A stretch of DNA of 64,000 bases, from the NCBI RefSeq assembly GCF_035593305.1, contig NZ_CP141615.1, positions 496,001 through 560,000 on the forward strand, read 5' to 3'. Positions 33,173-41,914 of this stretch are shown piece by piece (within the stretch, counting starts at the first letter, position 1; every line of letters begins with the position of its first letter). This stretch comes from Limnochorda sp. L945t. Its GTDB lineage: Bacteria > Bacillota > Limnochordia > Limnochordales > Geochordaceae. The notes below the pieces were generated by a model. The model had not been told where the DNA came from and made no database searches. It was given only the letters and a program-made list of their open reading frames with translations. A program made the translations under genes and the position numbers.

Positions 33173-35083
33173 TTGGGCCTCAGCGGCAAGATCCTGATGT
33201 CAGTGGCCGTGGTGGTGCTGGTGGTGGGCGGCACGGCAGCCACGACCGTCGTCCACCTGCAACGGGCGGCGGGCGTGCGCCAGGTGGAGCTGGCCGCCCA
33301 GACCCTCACCTCCGTCATCTATCACGGCCTGGAAAGCTCCATGATCCGTAACAACCCGCACGAGACGCAGGAAATCGTCCGCCACCTGCGGGGAGAGCCG
33401 ATGGTGCGCCGCGTCGACATCTTCACCACCGACGGGCGGATCTGGTCCTCGTCGGAGCCGGCCGACGTCGGCGGCGAGAGGTCGCGCCCCGAGCTGGAGC
33501 TGGCGTTGCGCCGCGGCGAGCCGGTGGTGCGGGAGCTGCCTTCGACGGGTGAGCTCCTGGCCCTTCAGCCGATCTTCAACCGGGCGTCGTGCGCCCCGTG
33601 CCACTCCGGGGATCCTCCGATCCTGGGGGCGGTCTCGGTCTCGCTGGATACCCGCCGCCTCTCGTCCCAGGTCGCTTCGAGCGCCCTCTGGATGGCAGGG
33701 TTGATGGCTCTTTCGGTGGCGCTGGCGCTGGCGATCCTCGGCCTGCTCGTGGGGCGCTTCCTGCTCAAGCCCCTCGCCATCCTGGTGACGGGTGTCCAGC
33801 AGCTGGCGTCGGGCCGTTACGAGGCCCGCGTGCAGTGGCAAAGCCGCGACGAGCTCGGCATCCTGGCGGCCGCCTTCAACGACATGGCGGAGCGTATCCA
33901 GCGGTACACGGCGGGCTTGCAGCGGGAGATCGGGCGCCTGACCCGGTGGCTGTCCAATTTGCGCCTCTTCGGCCGCACTCTGGCCGAGGGACAGCGCCTC
34001 GACGCGGCCCTCTCCGAGGTGGTGGAAGAGACGGCGCGCCTGGTGCGGGCGGATGCGTGCCGCATCGCCCTGCACGACGCTCCGGCCGGCAGCCGGCGCG
34101 TCTACGCGTGGGGTGCCGAGGAGCTGCTGGCTTCCGCGACCGAGCCCCGCCCGCTCGAAACCGGCCGGCCGGCGCCGGGCGCCGTCGATCACCCTGTCTG
34201 CCGTGCCGAGCTGCCGCTGGCCGTCAAAGAGCGGCGCGTCGGCGTGCTGCTGGCCGTTCGTCGGGGCGGCAACCCCTTCTCTCCGGAAGACCTCACCATG
34301 CTCGAGGCGGTTGCGAGCCTGGTGGCCATCGCCGTCGAGAACGTGCGCCTCTTCGACGAGGTGCGCGAGAAGGAACGCCTGCGAGGCCAGCTGCTCGGCC
34401 GGGTCATGGGCGCCCAGGAGGACGAGCGCCGCCGCATTGCACGCGAGCTGCACGACGGCGTCGGCCAGGCGCTGACGGCGCTCATGCTGCACCTCGACAT
34501 GGCGCTGCAGTCCGGCGAAGAGGTGCCCCAAGGAACGCGCCAGGCTCTGGAAAGGCTCCGGGAAGTGGGCGAGGCGACCCTCGACGAGGTTCGGCGCATC
34601 ACCTACGACCTGCGCCCCGCGGCCCTGGACGACCTGAGCCTGGCCGCCGCGGTGGTGTGGTTCGCCCGCAGCCGTCTGGAGCCGGCCGGGATCGCCGTCG
34701 ACGCCGTGGTCGACGCCTGCCCCGAGCGGCGGCTGCCGCCGGCCGCCGAGACGGCGGTCTTCCGCATCGCCCAGGAGGCGCTGACCAACGTCCTGCGCCA
34801 CTCGGGCGCCCGGCACGTGCGGGTGCGCCTCAGCTGTCCGGAGGGGCAGCCCCTGGAGCTGGTGGTCGAGGACGACGGCCGGGGCTTCGACCTCCAGGAG
34901 GTCCTGGGGCGCCGGGACCGCCCTGCCCTGGGCCTGGCCGGCATGCGGGAGCGGGCAGAGCTCCTGGGCGGCACGCTTTCGATCACAACCGCCCCGGGCA
35001 AGGGTACCCGGCTCGAAGTGCGCATCGATCCCGCCGTGCTCGCCCGCCTCCCCGAGGACGGCCCCGTCACGGAAGGCGAGTGA
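33173..35083 (+). CDS. NarX/LiaS-like membrane histidine kinase with a c-type haem motif
   Basis: 636 residues. A first transmembrane segment (about 5-27) and a second (about 165-190) frame an extracytoplasmic domain that contains CAPCH (Cys140, Cys143, His144), the CxxCH signature for covalent haem c. After the second segment come HAMP (about 190-245), GAF-like (about 270-395), HisKA_3 with His427 in ARELHDGVGQAL, and the HATPase (RIAQEALTNVLRHSG, DDGRGFD, GLAGMRERAELLGG). The haem could sense redox, NO or CO. TTG 33173 is the first start in frame behind GCGGAG. No response regulator adjoins; the next gene is on the other strand and overlaps the end by 17 bases. Confidence 0.88.
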   Translation: MGLSGKILMSVAVVVLVVGGTAATTVVHLQRAAGVRQVELAAQTLTSVIYHGLESSMIRNNPHETQEIVRHLRGEPMVRRVDIFTTDGRIWSSSEPADVGGERSRPELELALRRGEPVVRELPSTGELLALQPIFNRASCAPCHSGDPPILGAVSVSLDTRRLSSQVASSALWMAGLMALSVALALAILGLLVGRFLLKPLAILVTGVQQLASGRYEARVQWQSRDELGILAAAFNDMAERIQRYTAGLQREIGRLTRWLSNLRLFGRTLAEGQRLDAALSEVVEETARLVRADACRIALHDAPAGSRRVYAWGAEELLASATEPRPLETGRPAPGAVDHPVCRAELPLAVKERRVGVLLAVRRGGNPFSPEDLTMLEAVASLVAIAVENVRLFDEVREKERLRGQLLGRVMGAQEDERRRIARELHDGVGQALTALMLHLDMALQSGEEVPQGTRQALERLREVGEATLDEVRRITYDLRPAALDDLSLAAAVVWFARSRLEPAGIAVDAVVDACPERRLPPAAETAVFRIAQEALTNVLRHSGARHVRVRLSCPEGQPLELVVEDDGRGFDLQEVLGRRDRPALGLAGMRERAELLGGTLSITTAPGKGTRLEVRIDPAVLARLPEDGPVTEGE

Positions 35084-35939
35084 ACCCCTCGCCCAGCACC
35101 TCGGCCGCTTCGTGCATCACCATGAAGGCGGCCTCGTCTTCCTCGTGCACGATCGCCCGGAGCCTCGGCACTTGATCCCGGCTGACGACGCAGAGGACGA
35201 CGGGCCGTTCCACGCCGGTGTAGGCTCCCCGGGCCTCGAGGAGCGTCGCTCCCCGCTCGAGTTCGGTGAGGATGCGGGCGGCGATGGCCGCGTGCCGGTC
35301 GGAGACGATCATGACGGCCCTGGCAGCGTACTGGCCTTCGAGGATGAAGTCGACGATCCGGCTCGTGAGGAAGAGGGTGACGGCGGCGTACAGCGCCTGC
35401 TCCGGCCCGAAGCTGACGGCCGCGGCCGCCAGCACCAAGAGGTCGAAGTACAGGATGATCTGGCCGACCCGCGCGCGGGTCTTGCGGGCCACGATCCGGG
35501 CAAACGTGTCGTTGCCGCCGGTGGATCCGCCGGCTCGCAGCACGATTCCGAGGCCGATGCCCTGCACGGCTCCCGCGTACAGGGTGGCCAGCAGCACGTC
35601 GTGGGTCAACGGCGCGATCGTGCGCGTCAGTTGGATGAAAAAGCCGAGGCTCGCCACACCGAAGAAAGTGCGGGCGATGAAGGCGAGGCCCAGCACCCGC
35701 CAGCCGGCGAGGAAGATGGGGACGTTGAGGGCGAGCACGAGCGGGGCGACGGGCAGGCCGAGCCGGTGGTGCAGGATGACCGCAATGCCCACGATCCCGC
35801 CGTCCGCCAGCTTGAAGGGGACCAGGAAAAGGTTGACCGCCAGGGCGGTAATGAGCGAGCCCAACGCGATCTGCGCCCAGGGCAACAGGCGCGCACCCAG
35901 CTCCCTGGCGCGTCGCCCCCGCCCGACCTTGGCTGCCAC
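35067..35939 (-). CDS. yitT: YitT-family membrane protein (DUF161/DUF2179)
   Basis: 290 residues. Five or six hydrophobic segments (IALGSLITALAVNLFLVPFK at about 25-44 opens the membrane domain) with the GSTGGNDTFARIVARKTRAR motif, then a soluble C-terminal DUF2179 domain of about 80 residues (AARAVMIVSDRHAAIAARIL; ...RGATLLEARGAYTG). Members are widespread in Bacillota; the function is not established. It starts 36 bases downstream of ispG on the same strand and probably shares its transcript. Its end overlaps the kinase gene (17 bases). Confidence 0.88.
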   Translation of the reverse strand: MAAKVGRGRRARELGARLLPWAQIALGSLITALAVNLFLVPFKLADGGIVGIAVILHHRLGLPVAPLVLALNVPIFLAGWRVLGLAFIARTFFGVASLGFFIQLTRTIAPLTHDVLLATLYAGAVQGIGLGIVLRAGGSTGGNDTFARIVARKTRARVGQIILYFDLLVLAAAAVSFGPEQALYAAVTLFLTSRIVDFILEGQYAARAVMIVSDRHAAIAARILTELERGATLLEARGAYTGVERPVVLCVVSRDQVPRLRAIVHEEDEAAFMVMHEAAEVLGEGFTRLP

Positions 35940-35975
35940 GTCCGTTTGCTCCTCGATCGACGCCCGCCGTGCCGT

Positions 35976-37271
35976 TCAGCCGGAAGGAAGACCGGCCGGC
36001 CCTGGCCGCCGGGGCTGGGCACCGTAGCGCTGCTCCACGTAGCGTTGCAGGATCGCCAGGAAATCGTCCACGAGGCGCTCGCCGCGCAGGGTGGTCACCA
36101 GGCGGCCGTCCACGTAGACCGGCGCGGCGGGCTCTTCGAAGGTGCCCGGCAGGGAGATGCCGACGTCGGCGTGGCGGCTCTCGCCGGGGCCGTTGACCAC
36201 GCAACCCATGACGGCCACCCGCAAGGTCTCGACCCCCGGGTAGCGCCGGCGCCACTGGGGCATGCGCCGCTGGATGTGCTCCGTGACCGCCTGGGCCATT
36301 TCCTGGAAGAAGGTGCTCGAGGTGCGCCCGCAGCCGGGGCAGGCGCTCACCTGAGGGGTGAAGGTACGCAAGCCCAGCGACTGCAGGACCTGCTGAGCCA
36401 CGCGCACCTCTTCGCTCCTCGGCTCGCCCGGCCGCGGGGTGAGGGAGACCCGGATGGTGTCGCCGATGCCTTCCCAGAGGAGGATCGCGAGTGCCGCCGA
36501 GCTGGCCACGATCCCCTTGGTGCCCATCCCCGCCTCGGTGAGCCCCAGGTGGAGCGGGTAATCGCAGGATGCCGCCAGCTTGCGATAGACCGTCACGAGC
36601 TCCGGCACGCTGGAGACCTTGGCGCTGAGCACGATCCGGTCGTGCGCAAGCCCGTACGACTCCGCGGCCCGCGCCGAGGAGAGCGCGCTCTCGACCATCG
36701 CCGCGAGCACCACGTCCTGCGCCGAACGCGGCTTGGGGAGCCGGGCGTTTTCGTCCATCAGCCGCGCCAGCAGCTGCTTGTCCAACGAGCCCCAGTTGAC
36801 GCCGATGCGCACCGGCTTGCCCCAGCGGATGGCCTGCTCGACGATGGTGCGGAAATGGTCGTCCTGGGCCGCCCCTGGCCCGACGTTGCCCGGGTTGATC
36901 CGATACTTGTCCAGGGCTCGGGCACAATCCGGGTAGCGGGTGAGCAGCAGGTGCCCGTTGTAGTGGAAGTCACCCACGATCGGGGTCTCGTAGCCCGCCT
37001 CCCGGACTTTCTCGACGATGTGCGGGACGGCGCGAGCAGCCTCCTCGTGGTTGACCGTGACGCGCACCAGCTCGCTGCCCGCCTCCGCCAGCTCCATGAC
37101 CTGGCGGGCCGTCGCCTCGACGTCGGCGGTCTCCGTGTTGGTCATGGATTGCACCACGACCGGGTGACCGCCGCCCATCACGACGTTGCCGACGCGGACC
37201 GGCACCGACCGCCTGCGCGCGCAAGGCCCCTCGCCCGCGTGTCCCGTGGTCTTGTCAGACGTCGCCGGCAC
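35976..37271 (-). CDS. ispG: IspG/GcpE, 4-hydroxy-3-methylbut-2-enyl-diphosphate synthase
   Basis: 431 residues. Catalyses the penultimate step of the MEP isoprenoid pathway with a [4Fe-4S] cluster. The N-terminal TIM-barrel ([20 protein letters not shown] then [16 protein letters not shown], about 23-60), [12 protein letters not shown] and the C-terminal cluster ligands in [11 protein letters not shown] and [16 protein letters not shown] are all present. The family's usual 350-400 is extended at both ends by about 20 residues. GTG 37271 is the first start; a G-rich run lies upstream, not a clean site. The leader carries a 22-bp perfect palindrome and a good promoter (37346-37374). No other MEP gene is in view. 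Confidence 0.92.
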   Translation of the reverse strand: MPATSDKTTGHAGEGPCARRRSVPVRVGNVVMGGGHPVVVQSMTNTETADVEATARQVMELAEAGSELVRVTVNHEEAARAVPHIVEKVREAGYETPIVGDFHYNGHLLLTRYPDCARALDKYRINPGNVGPGAAQDDHFRTIVEQAIRWGKPVRIGVNWGSLDKQLLARLMDENARLPKPRSAQDVVLAAMVESALSSARAAESYGLAHDRIVLSAKVSSVPELVTVYRKLAASCDYPLHLGLTEAGMGTKGIVASSAALAILLWEGIGDTIRVSLTPRPGEPRSEEVRVAQQVLQSLGLRTFTPQVSACPGCGRTSSTFFQEMAQAVTEHIQRRMPQWRRRYPGVETLRVAVMGCVVNGPGESRHADVGISLPGTFEEPAAPVYVDGRLVTTLRGERLVDDFLAILQRYVEQRYGAQPRRPGPAGLPSG

Positions 37272-37309
37272 GGCCGTTGGTACCCCGCTCCCGCTCCTGC
37301 TCTTGGCCT

Positions 37310-37331
37310 GCGGCGCCGCCGGCGGCGCCGC
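37310..37331. repeat. 22-bp perfect palindrome in the ispG leader
   Basis: GCGGCGCCGCC followed by its exact mirror GGCGGCGCCGC. If transcription starts near 37339 the palindrome lies at the 5' end of the ispG mRNA, about 39 bases before the start codon, and would fold or form a protein site. There is no U-run, so it is not a normal terminator. Confidence 0.6.
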
Positions 37332-37345
37332 GTCGAACCTCTCCC

Positions 37346-37374
37346 AGTGTAGCCAAGGCCGGCGGTGGGTGCAA
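37346..37374 (-). promoter_or_regulatory. sigma-A promoter for ispG-yitT
   Basis: On the minus strand TTGCAC (37374-37369), 17 bases, TACACT (37351-37346). Start near 37339, leader about 68 bases. Confidence 0.65.
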
Positions 37375-37446
37375 CGACCGGGACCGCTCCCGGCCTCCCG
37401 GCGCCTGCCGCGCTGCCCGGCTCCGCTCCCGCCCCTGCTCGCCCCG

Positions 37447-38307
37447 TCACCCCTTGACGGCGCCTGCCGTCAGACCTCCGATGAAGCGGTCCATGAACAG
37501 GTTGTAGACGATGGCGATGGGGACGCTGGCGAACAGCGCCGCCGCCATGAGCGAACCCCAGTAGTACACGTCGCCGCGCACCAGCGCCACGGGGACGCCC
37601 AGGCTCACGGTCATGCGGCCGACGGAGCTGATGAAGGTGAGGGCGTAGACGAACTCCTGCATCACCAGCGTGAAGGCGAAGATCACGGCCGTCAGCACGC
37701 CCGGCACCGAAAGCGGCAGCACCACCCGCACGATGCCACCCAGCCGGCTGTACCCGTCGATCATCGCCTGTTCTTCGAGATCTCGCGGGATGGTCCGGTA
37801 GAAGCCCATGAGGAGCCAGGTCGTGAACGGGATCGTGAAGGTGGGGTAGACCACCACCAGGGCCCACTGGGAGTTTTGCAGCCCCAGCAGGGAGATGACC
37901 CGGCTGAACGGGATGAACAGCAGCGTGGGGGGCACGAGGTAGGTCAGGAAGACCAGGATGCCGAGCCGCTCCCCCCAGGCCCCGACCAGGCGGGCGAGGC
38001 TGTACGCGGCCGGCACCGCCACGACGAGGGTGATGAGCACGACCAGCGCCCCGACCCAGACGGTGTTGGAAAGCCAGGTGACGTACGGGGTGGATTGAAA
38101 CAATAGCCGCACGTGCTCCAGGGTCGGCGGGTCGTTGAAGATCCACGGGACGTGGCCGAGCTGCGTGGCGCCGACGTAGAGGTCCCGGTTTTGCTTGAAG
38201 GCCGTGATCAGCATCCAGTAAAACGGGAAGACGGCGAAGACCGTGAAGATCGTGATCCCGGAGTAAAGCCCGGCCCACGCGAGGCCCCGTATCATCCGCT
38301 TGCTCAT
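37447..38307 (-). CDS. carbohydrate ABC transporter permease (MalG type)
   Basis: 286 residues with six membrane segments and the permease EAA loop [20 protein letters not shown] (about 170-190). Forms the inner-membrane channel with the partner encoded just before it. Starts inside the end of that gene (4-base overlap). Last gene of the four-gene importer operon; 175 bases separate it from ispG. The substrate is presumably a sugar or oligosaccharide of CUT1 type. Confidence 0.88.
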   Translation of the reverse strand: MSKRMIRGLAWAGLYSGITIFTVFAVFPFYWMLITAFKQNRDLYVGATQLGHVPWIFNDPPTLEHVRLLFQSTPYVTWLSNTVWVGALVVLITLVVAVPAAYSLARLVGAWGERLGILVFLTYLVPPTLLFIPFSRVISLLGLQNSQWALVVVYPTFTIPFTTWLLMGFYRTIPRDLEEQAMIDGYSRLGGIVRVVLPLSVPGVLTAVIFAFTLVMQEFVYALTFISSVGRMTVSLGVPVALVRGDVYYWGSLMAAALFASVPIAIVYNLFMDRFIGGLTAGAVKG

Positions 38308-39257
38308 GCTCCCACCTCGGCCCGGCGGGCCATCCTCAGCATCACCACGGCGCCCACCACGAGCACCGGGAACAGGAAAAGGGCGATGGCGGCCCCTTCC
38401 CCGAGGTTACCCCCCAGGATGCCCCGCTGGAACGCCAGGCTCGCCAGCACGTGGGTCGTGTTGTACGGCCCACCCCGGGTCAAGAGCCACACCACGCTCA
38501 AGTCGGTGAAGGTGAAGACGACGCCGAAGAGCACCACCACGGTCACGATGGGCAGCAGCATGGGGACCTCGACCTGGAACAGGCGACGCCAGAAGCCCGC
38601 CCCGTCGATGAGCGCGGCCTCCCGCACGTCCTGGGGAATGGCCGTCATCCCGGCGAGCAGCACCACCGTGCCGAACGGAAGCATGCGCCAGACGTGCACC
38701 GTGATGATGGCGATCATGGCCAGATCCGGCGTGCCGAGCCAGTACCACCACTGTCCCGGCCGCAACAGGTGGATCACGCTCGCCGTCCAGTTGATCACGC
38801 TGAAGGTAGAGTCGAAGATCCAGGTCCACGCCATGCTGGACAGCGCCACCGGCGCGGCCCACGGCAGCAGCATGAGAAAGCGCACGACCCGCCTGCCGGG
38901 AAACGCCACGGTGAGCAACAGCGCCTGGACGGTGGCCAGCACCAGCACCAGCGCCTGCGACACGAACGTGAAGAGGAACGTGTTGGCCACCGCCCTGTGA
39001 AACATGGGGTCGGCCAGCACCATCGCGAAGTTTCGCAAGCCCACCCACGACAGCGACAGGCTGCCGGCGGTGGCCGCGCTGAAGCTCAGGACGATGGCCA
39101 GGACGAACGGGACTCCCACCAGCAGGCTCACGTACAGCAGGGCGGGAGTGAGCATGAACCATCCCAGCACCCCCGCCTGGTCCGCCACGAAACGCCACCG
39201 CGCCCCCAGGCCGACGGCCTGGGGGGCGAGCTGTGCCACGTCTCTACGCGCGCCCAT
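38304..39257 (-). CDS. carbohydrate ABC transporter permease (MalF/UgpA type)
   Basis: 317 residues. Six or seven hydrophobic segments; the EAA motif is VREAALIDGAGFWRRLFQVE (about 210-229). An N-terminal 30 residues before the first membrane segment fits a MalF/UgpA protein of the CUT1 class. It overlaps the ATPase gene by 14 bases and the next permease by 4, so the operon is tightly coupled. It carries no separate promoter. Confidence 0.88.
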   Translation of the reverse strand: MGARRDVAQLAPQAVGLGARWRFVADQAGVLGWFMLTPALLYVSLLVGVPFVLAIVLSFSAATAGSLSLSWVGLRNFAMVLADPMFHRAVANTFLFTFVSQALVLVLATVQALLLTVAFPGRRVVRFLMLLPWAAPVALSSMAWTWIFDSTFSVINWTASVIHLLRPGQWWYWLGTPDLAMIAIITVHVWRMLPFGTVVLLAGMTAIPQDVREAALIDGAGFWRRLFQVEVPMLLPIVTVVVLFGVVFTFTDLSVVWLLTRGGPYNTTHVLASLAFQRGILGGNLGEGAAIALFLFPVLVVGAVVMLRMARRAEVGA

Positions 39258-40308
39258 GCGGTTTCCTCATTCCCGTGGCCCGGTCAAAAAAGCGGAGGGC
39301 CCGTTTGGGGACGGCGAAAGGATACGCCTCGCCCTCGCGCACGTCGGCCGCCACCGAAATCGGAAGCCGCGCGATGACCCGCGGCGGCTCCGCCCGGTTG
39401 CCCCACTCCTCGAGCACGCCGTACAAGAGCCGGTCGGCCCCCAGATACTCGATGCGCCGCACCCTGAGCGAAAGCCGCAGGGCGTCGCCGTTGCCGGCGC
39501 CGGCGACCTGGCCGTTGGCCACGCCTGCAGGAAGGAAGTGCTCCGGGCGGAACCCGAGCAGCGTCTCGTCATCCCATGGGACGAGGTTCATCGGGGGGGA
39601 GCCGAGGAAGGTGGCGACGAACGTGTCCGCCGGATCGTCGTAGACCTCTTGCGGCGTGCCGACCTGGCGGACCTTGCCGGCGTTCATCACCGCGATCCGG
39701 TCGCCGAGGCCCATCGCCTCCACCTGGTCGTGGGTGACGTAGATGGTGGTCGTGCCGATCTGGCGCTGGAACTGCTTGAGTTCGTCGCGGGCCGTGGCCC
39801 GTAGCTTGGCGTCCAGGTTGGAGAGGGGTTCGTCCAGCAGGAAGACCTCCGGGTCCCGCACCACCGCCCGGGCCAGAGCCACCCGCTGGCGCTCGCCGCC
39901 CGAGAGCTGGCGAGGGCGCCGGTCGAGCAACCCCCCGATGCCGAACATCCGGGCCGCCTCCTGTACCCTCGGGGCGATGGCGGCCGCCGGGGTGCGGCGG
40001 GCCTGCAAGGGAAAGGCGATGTTGGCGAAGGCGCTCTTGTGCGGGTACAGGGCGTAGCTCTGGAAGACCATGGCCACGCCTCGGGCTCTCGGCGGCACGT
40101 CCGGGTCGACCAGTTGCCCTGCGATGTAGATCTCTCCGGCCGTCGGCGCCTCGAGCCCCGCGATCATCCGCATCAGGGTGGTCTTGCCACACCCCGATGG
40201 CCCCAGCAGCACCAGCAGCTCTCCGTCCTCGATGGCGAGGTCGACGCCGTCGACCGCCGTCACGCCACCGAACTCCTTGCGCAACCCCCGTGTCTCCACA
40301 CGCCCCAT
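39244..40308 (-). CDS. sugar ABC transporter ATP-binding protein (MalK/UgpC type)
   Basis: 354 residues. The nucleotide-binding domain (1-235) has Walker A LLGPSGCGKTTLMRMIAG (about 33-50), Q-loop FQSYALYPH, signature LSGGERQRVALARA, Walker B VFLLDEPLSN, and H-loop VTHDQVEAM. The remaining 110 residues form the OB-like regulatory domain typical of MalK (LLGFRPEHFLPAGVA). Position after the binding protein gene and before the permeases is unusual for MalK types, which often lie elsewhere. Translation probably follows from the binding protein gene 67 bases upstream. Confidence 0.9.
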   Translation of the reverse strand: MGRVETRGLRKEFGGVTAVDGVDLAIEDGELLVLLGPSGCGKTTLMRMIAGLEAPTAGEIYIAGQLVDPDVPPRARGVAMVFQSYALYPHKSAFANIAFPLQARRTPAAAIAPRVQEAARMFGIGGLLDRRPRQLSGGERQRVALARAVVRDPEVFLLDEPLSNLDAKLRATARDELKQFQRQIGTTTIYVTHDQVEAMGLGDRIAVMNAGKVRQVGTPQEVYDDPADTFVATFLGSPPMNLVPWDDETLLGFRPEHFLPAGVANGQVAGAGNGDALRLSLRVRRIEYLGADRLLYGVLEEWGNRAEPPRVIARLPISVAADVREGEAYPFAVPKRALRFFDRATGMRKPHGRA

Positions 40309-40375
40309 GCCCTCGCCTCTACCTTTCCAGGCCGCCGCGGGCGGCCCGCCTCGCCCGCCCGCGGCAACCCCCGAC

Positions 40376-41830
40376 TCAGGCTACGAGCCCCCGCTGGCGC
40401 CACTTGGCGAAGATCTCCTTGGCCCGCCGGTCCGCCTCTTTGACCGCGTCGGCCACGTTCATCTGCCCGGTGGCCGCCTTGGCGAACATGTCCGGCAACA
40501 CGAAAGTGTCGAAGATCTCGCCGATCGCCGGGTTGGCCGGGCCGGGATGCCCGACGTTGGTGGACCACTTCAGGGCCGTCTTGATGGGAGCGAGCTTGTT
40601 GGCCGGCTTCGACCCGAACGGGTCGTTGTCGCAGACCGACTCGATCCACCGCTGGCCGGCCGCCGGCTTTTGCGCCACGGGCGTGCCCGGGTCGGCGACG
40701 CTTCCGGGGAAGGAGGGGAAGTTGTAGAGCTTGCTCGCCATGACGGCGTCGCGATAGTTGTCGACCAGCGCGAGCAAGAACTCCTTGGCCAGCTCCTGGG
40801 CCCTGGAGAACTTCCAGACGACGTAGACGCCCATCACGTGCTCGCTCGCCCATTGCAGCCCGGTAGGCCCCTTGAGGGCGTCGACGAAGAACGTGTCGTC
40901 GGCGACGGGCAGCTTGTTGTCCTGGGCGGTACGGTACGCGGAGATGGAGTTGAGGATGTAGGCCGTCTGGCCGGCGTTGAACGCCTGGTTGTTGGACGAG
41001 GCGTTCCAGCTCAGCACGGCCGGGCTCATGGCCTCCCGGAAGAGGCGGACGCCGAATGCGACCGCCTGTACGGTCTCGGGGGAATCGAGCACCACCTTGC
41101 CGTTCTTGTCCTGGACCGAGGCGCCGAACGACCACATGATGGCCCGGGTGGCCATGTTGGAGTCGATGTCCTGGGAAAGGCCGATCCCGATGGGGATCTG
41201 GATGTTGGGAAACTTCTGCCGGATGGCCCGGCCGGCTTCGATGAGCTGTTCCCAGCGGTCCGGGCCGTCGGGCATGCCGATGGCCTGCCAGACCGACTTG
41301 AGGTAGTTGCCGGGATCTGGCACGTAGTTATCCGAAAAGCCGAACCACTTGCCCGTCACCGGGTTGTACGTGCTGCGCTTGGCGAGGTCCAGGATGGGTC
41401 CGTGGCGCTTCTCGGCTTCCCGGACGAGGTCCGCCATGTCCACGACCTCGGGCTCGAAGGCGGCCGGCGGGGAAATGAACATGAAAAGGTCATGGCCCTG
41501 CTGGGCGGCTACCTCGGCGTTGGCCCTGGGCACCAGGTCGGCGAAGGAGATGTGGTCGACGGTGACGTCGACCGGCGGGTCGTGCTTTTGGCCCCATTCC
41601 CTGGCCCACCGGTCGAACCAGGCGTCGTAGGCCGGCACGAAATGGCTCCACTGAAGGATCTTGAGGCTGCGCGCTGCCTGGGCGCTCGCACGGCGCACGA
41701 AGACGAACGGCCCGGCCGCCGCCGAAGCCAGCGCGCCGGCGGCCGCCCGGGTGATCAACGTGCGCCGGGTGAGCCCGCTGGAGGCCCGATCGGACGCGAA
41801 AAAGGCCGGACTGGTATCCTTGGGGTCCAT
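40376..41830 (-). CDS. Tat-dependent extracellular solute-binding protein (CUT1 family 1)
   Basis: 484 residues. The N-terminus has a twin-arginine signal (GLTRRTLITRAAAGALASAA, Arg22-Arg23 then Ala-rich), so it is exported folded; no lipobox is visible. The mature part (LKILQWSHFVPAYDAWFDRW at the start) belongs to family-1 binding proteins of sugar importers. ATG 41830 was taken because the region between 41863 and 41830 is promoter and leader sequence (TSS near 41856). First gene of the importer operon; substrate unknown, mannose-containing oligosaccharides are a guess from the surroundings. High and even expression is expected from its strong promoter. Confidence 0.87.
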   Translation of the reverse strand: MDPKDTSPAFFASDRASSGLTRRTLITRAAAGALASAAAGPFVFVRRASAQAARSLKILQWSHFVPAYDAWFDRWAREWGQKHDPPVDVTVDHISFADLVPRANAEVAAQQGHDLFMFISPPAAFEPEVVDMADLVREAEKRHGPILDLAKRSTYNPVTGKWFGFSDNYVPDPGNYLKSVWQAIGMPDGPDRWEQLIEAGRAIRQKFPNIQIPIGIGLSQDIDSNMATRAIMWSFGASVQDKNGKVVLDSPETVQAVAFGVRLFREAMSPAVLSWNASSNNQAFNAGQTAYILNSISAYRTAQDNKLPVADDTFFVDALKGPTGLQWASEHVMGVYVVWKFSRAQELAKEFLLALVDNYRDAVMASKLYNFPSFPGSVADPGTPVAQKPAAGQRWIESVCDNDPFGSKPANKLAPIKTALKWSTNVGHPGPANPAIGEIFDTFVLPDMFAKAATGQMNVADAVKEADRRAKEIFAKWRQRGLVA

Positions 41831-41862
41831 GCTCGATCCCGCCCTCCCTGCCGTTTTTCTCA

Positions 41863-41891
41863 ATAGTAACGGTGATAGCGATTACGGTCAA
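41863..41891 (-). promoter_or_regulatory. strong sigma-A promoter for the sugar importer operon
   Basis: On the minus strand TTGACC (41891-41886), exactly 17 bases, TACTAT (41868-41863). Start near 41856, leader about 26 bases. The spacer carries a dyad. Confidence 0.8.
41866..41885. promoter_or_regulatory. 20-bp dyad between -35 and -10 (candidate operator)
   Basis: GTAACGGTGATAGCGATTAC; its reverse complement matches at GTAA, G, AT, C and TTAC (12 of 20). A protein bound here would block RNA polymerase. The layout is that of LacI- or GntR-type operators; which regulator is not known. Confidence 0.45.
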
Positions 41892-41914
41892 GGAAAGGGC
41901 TGGATCGGCGAACG

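Noticed and set aside
35112-37352. Plus-strand open frame of 746 codons across yitT and ispG
   Set aside because: Antisense to two well-supported genes; no domain.
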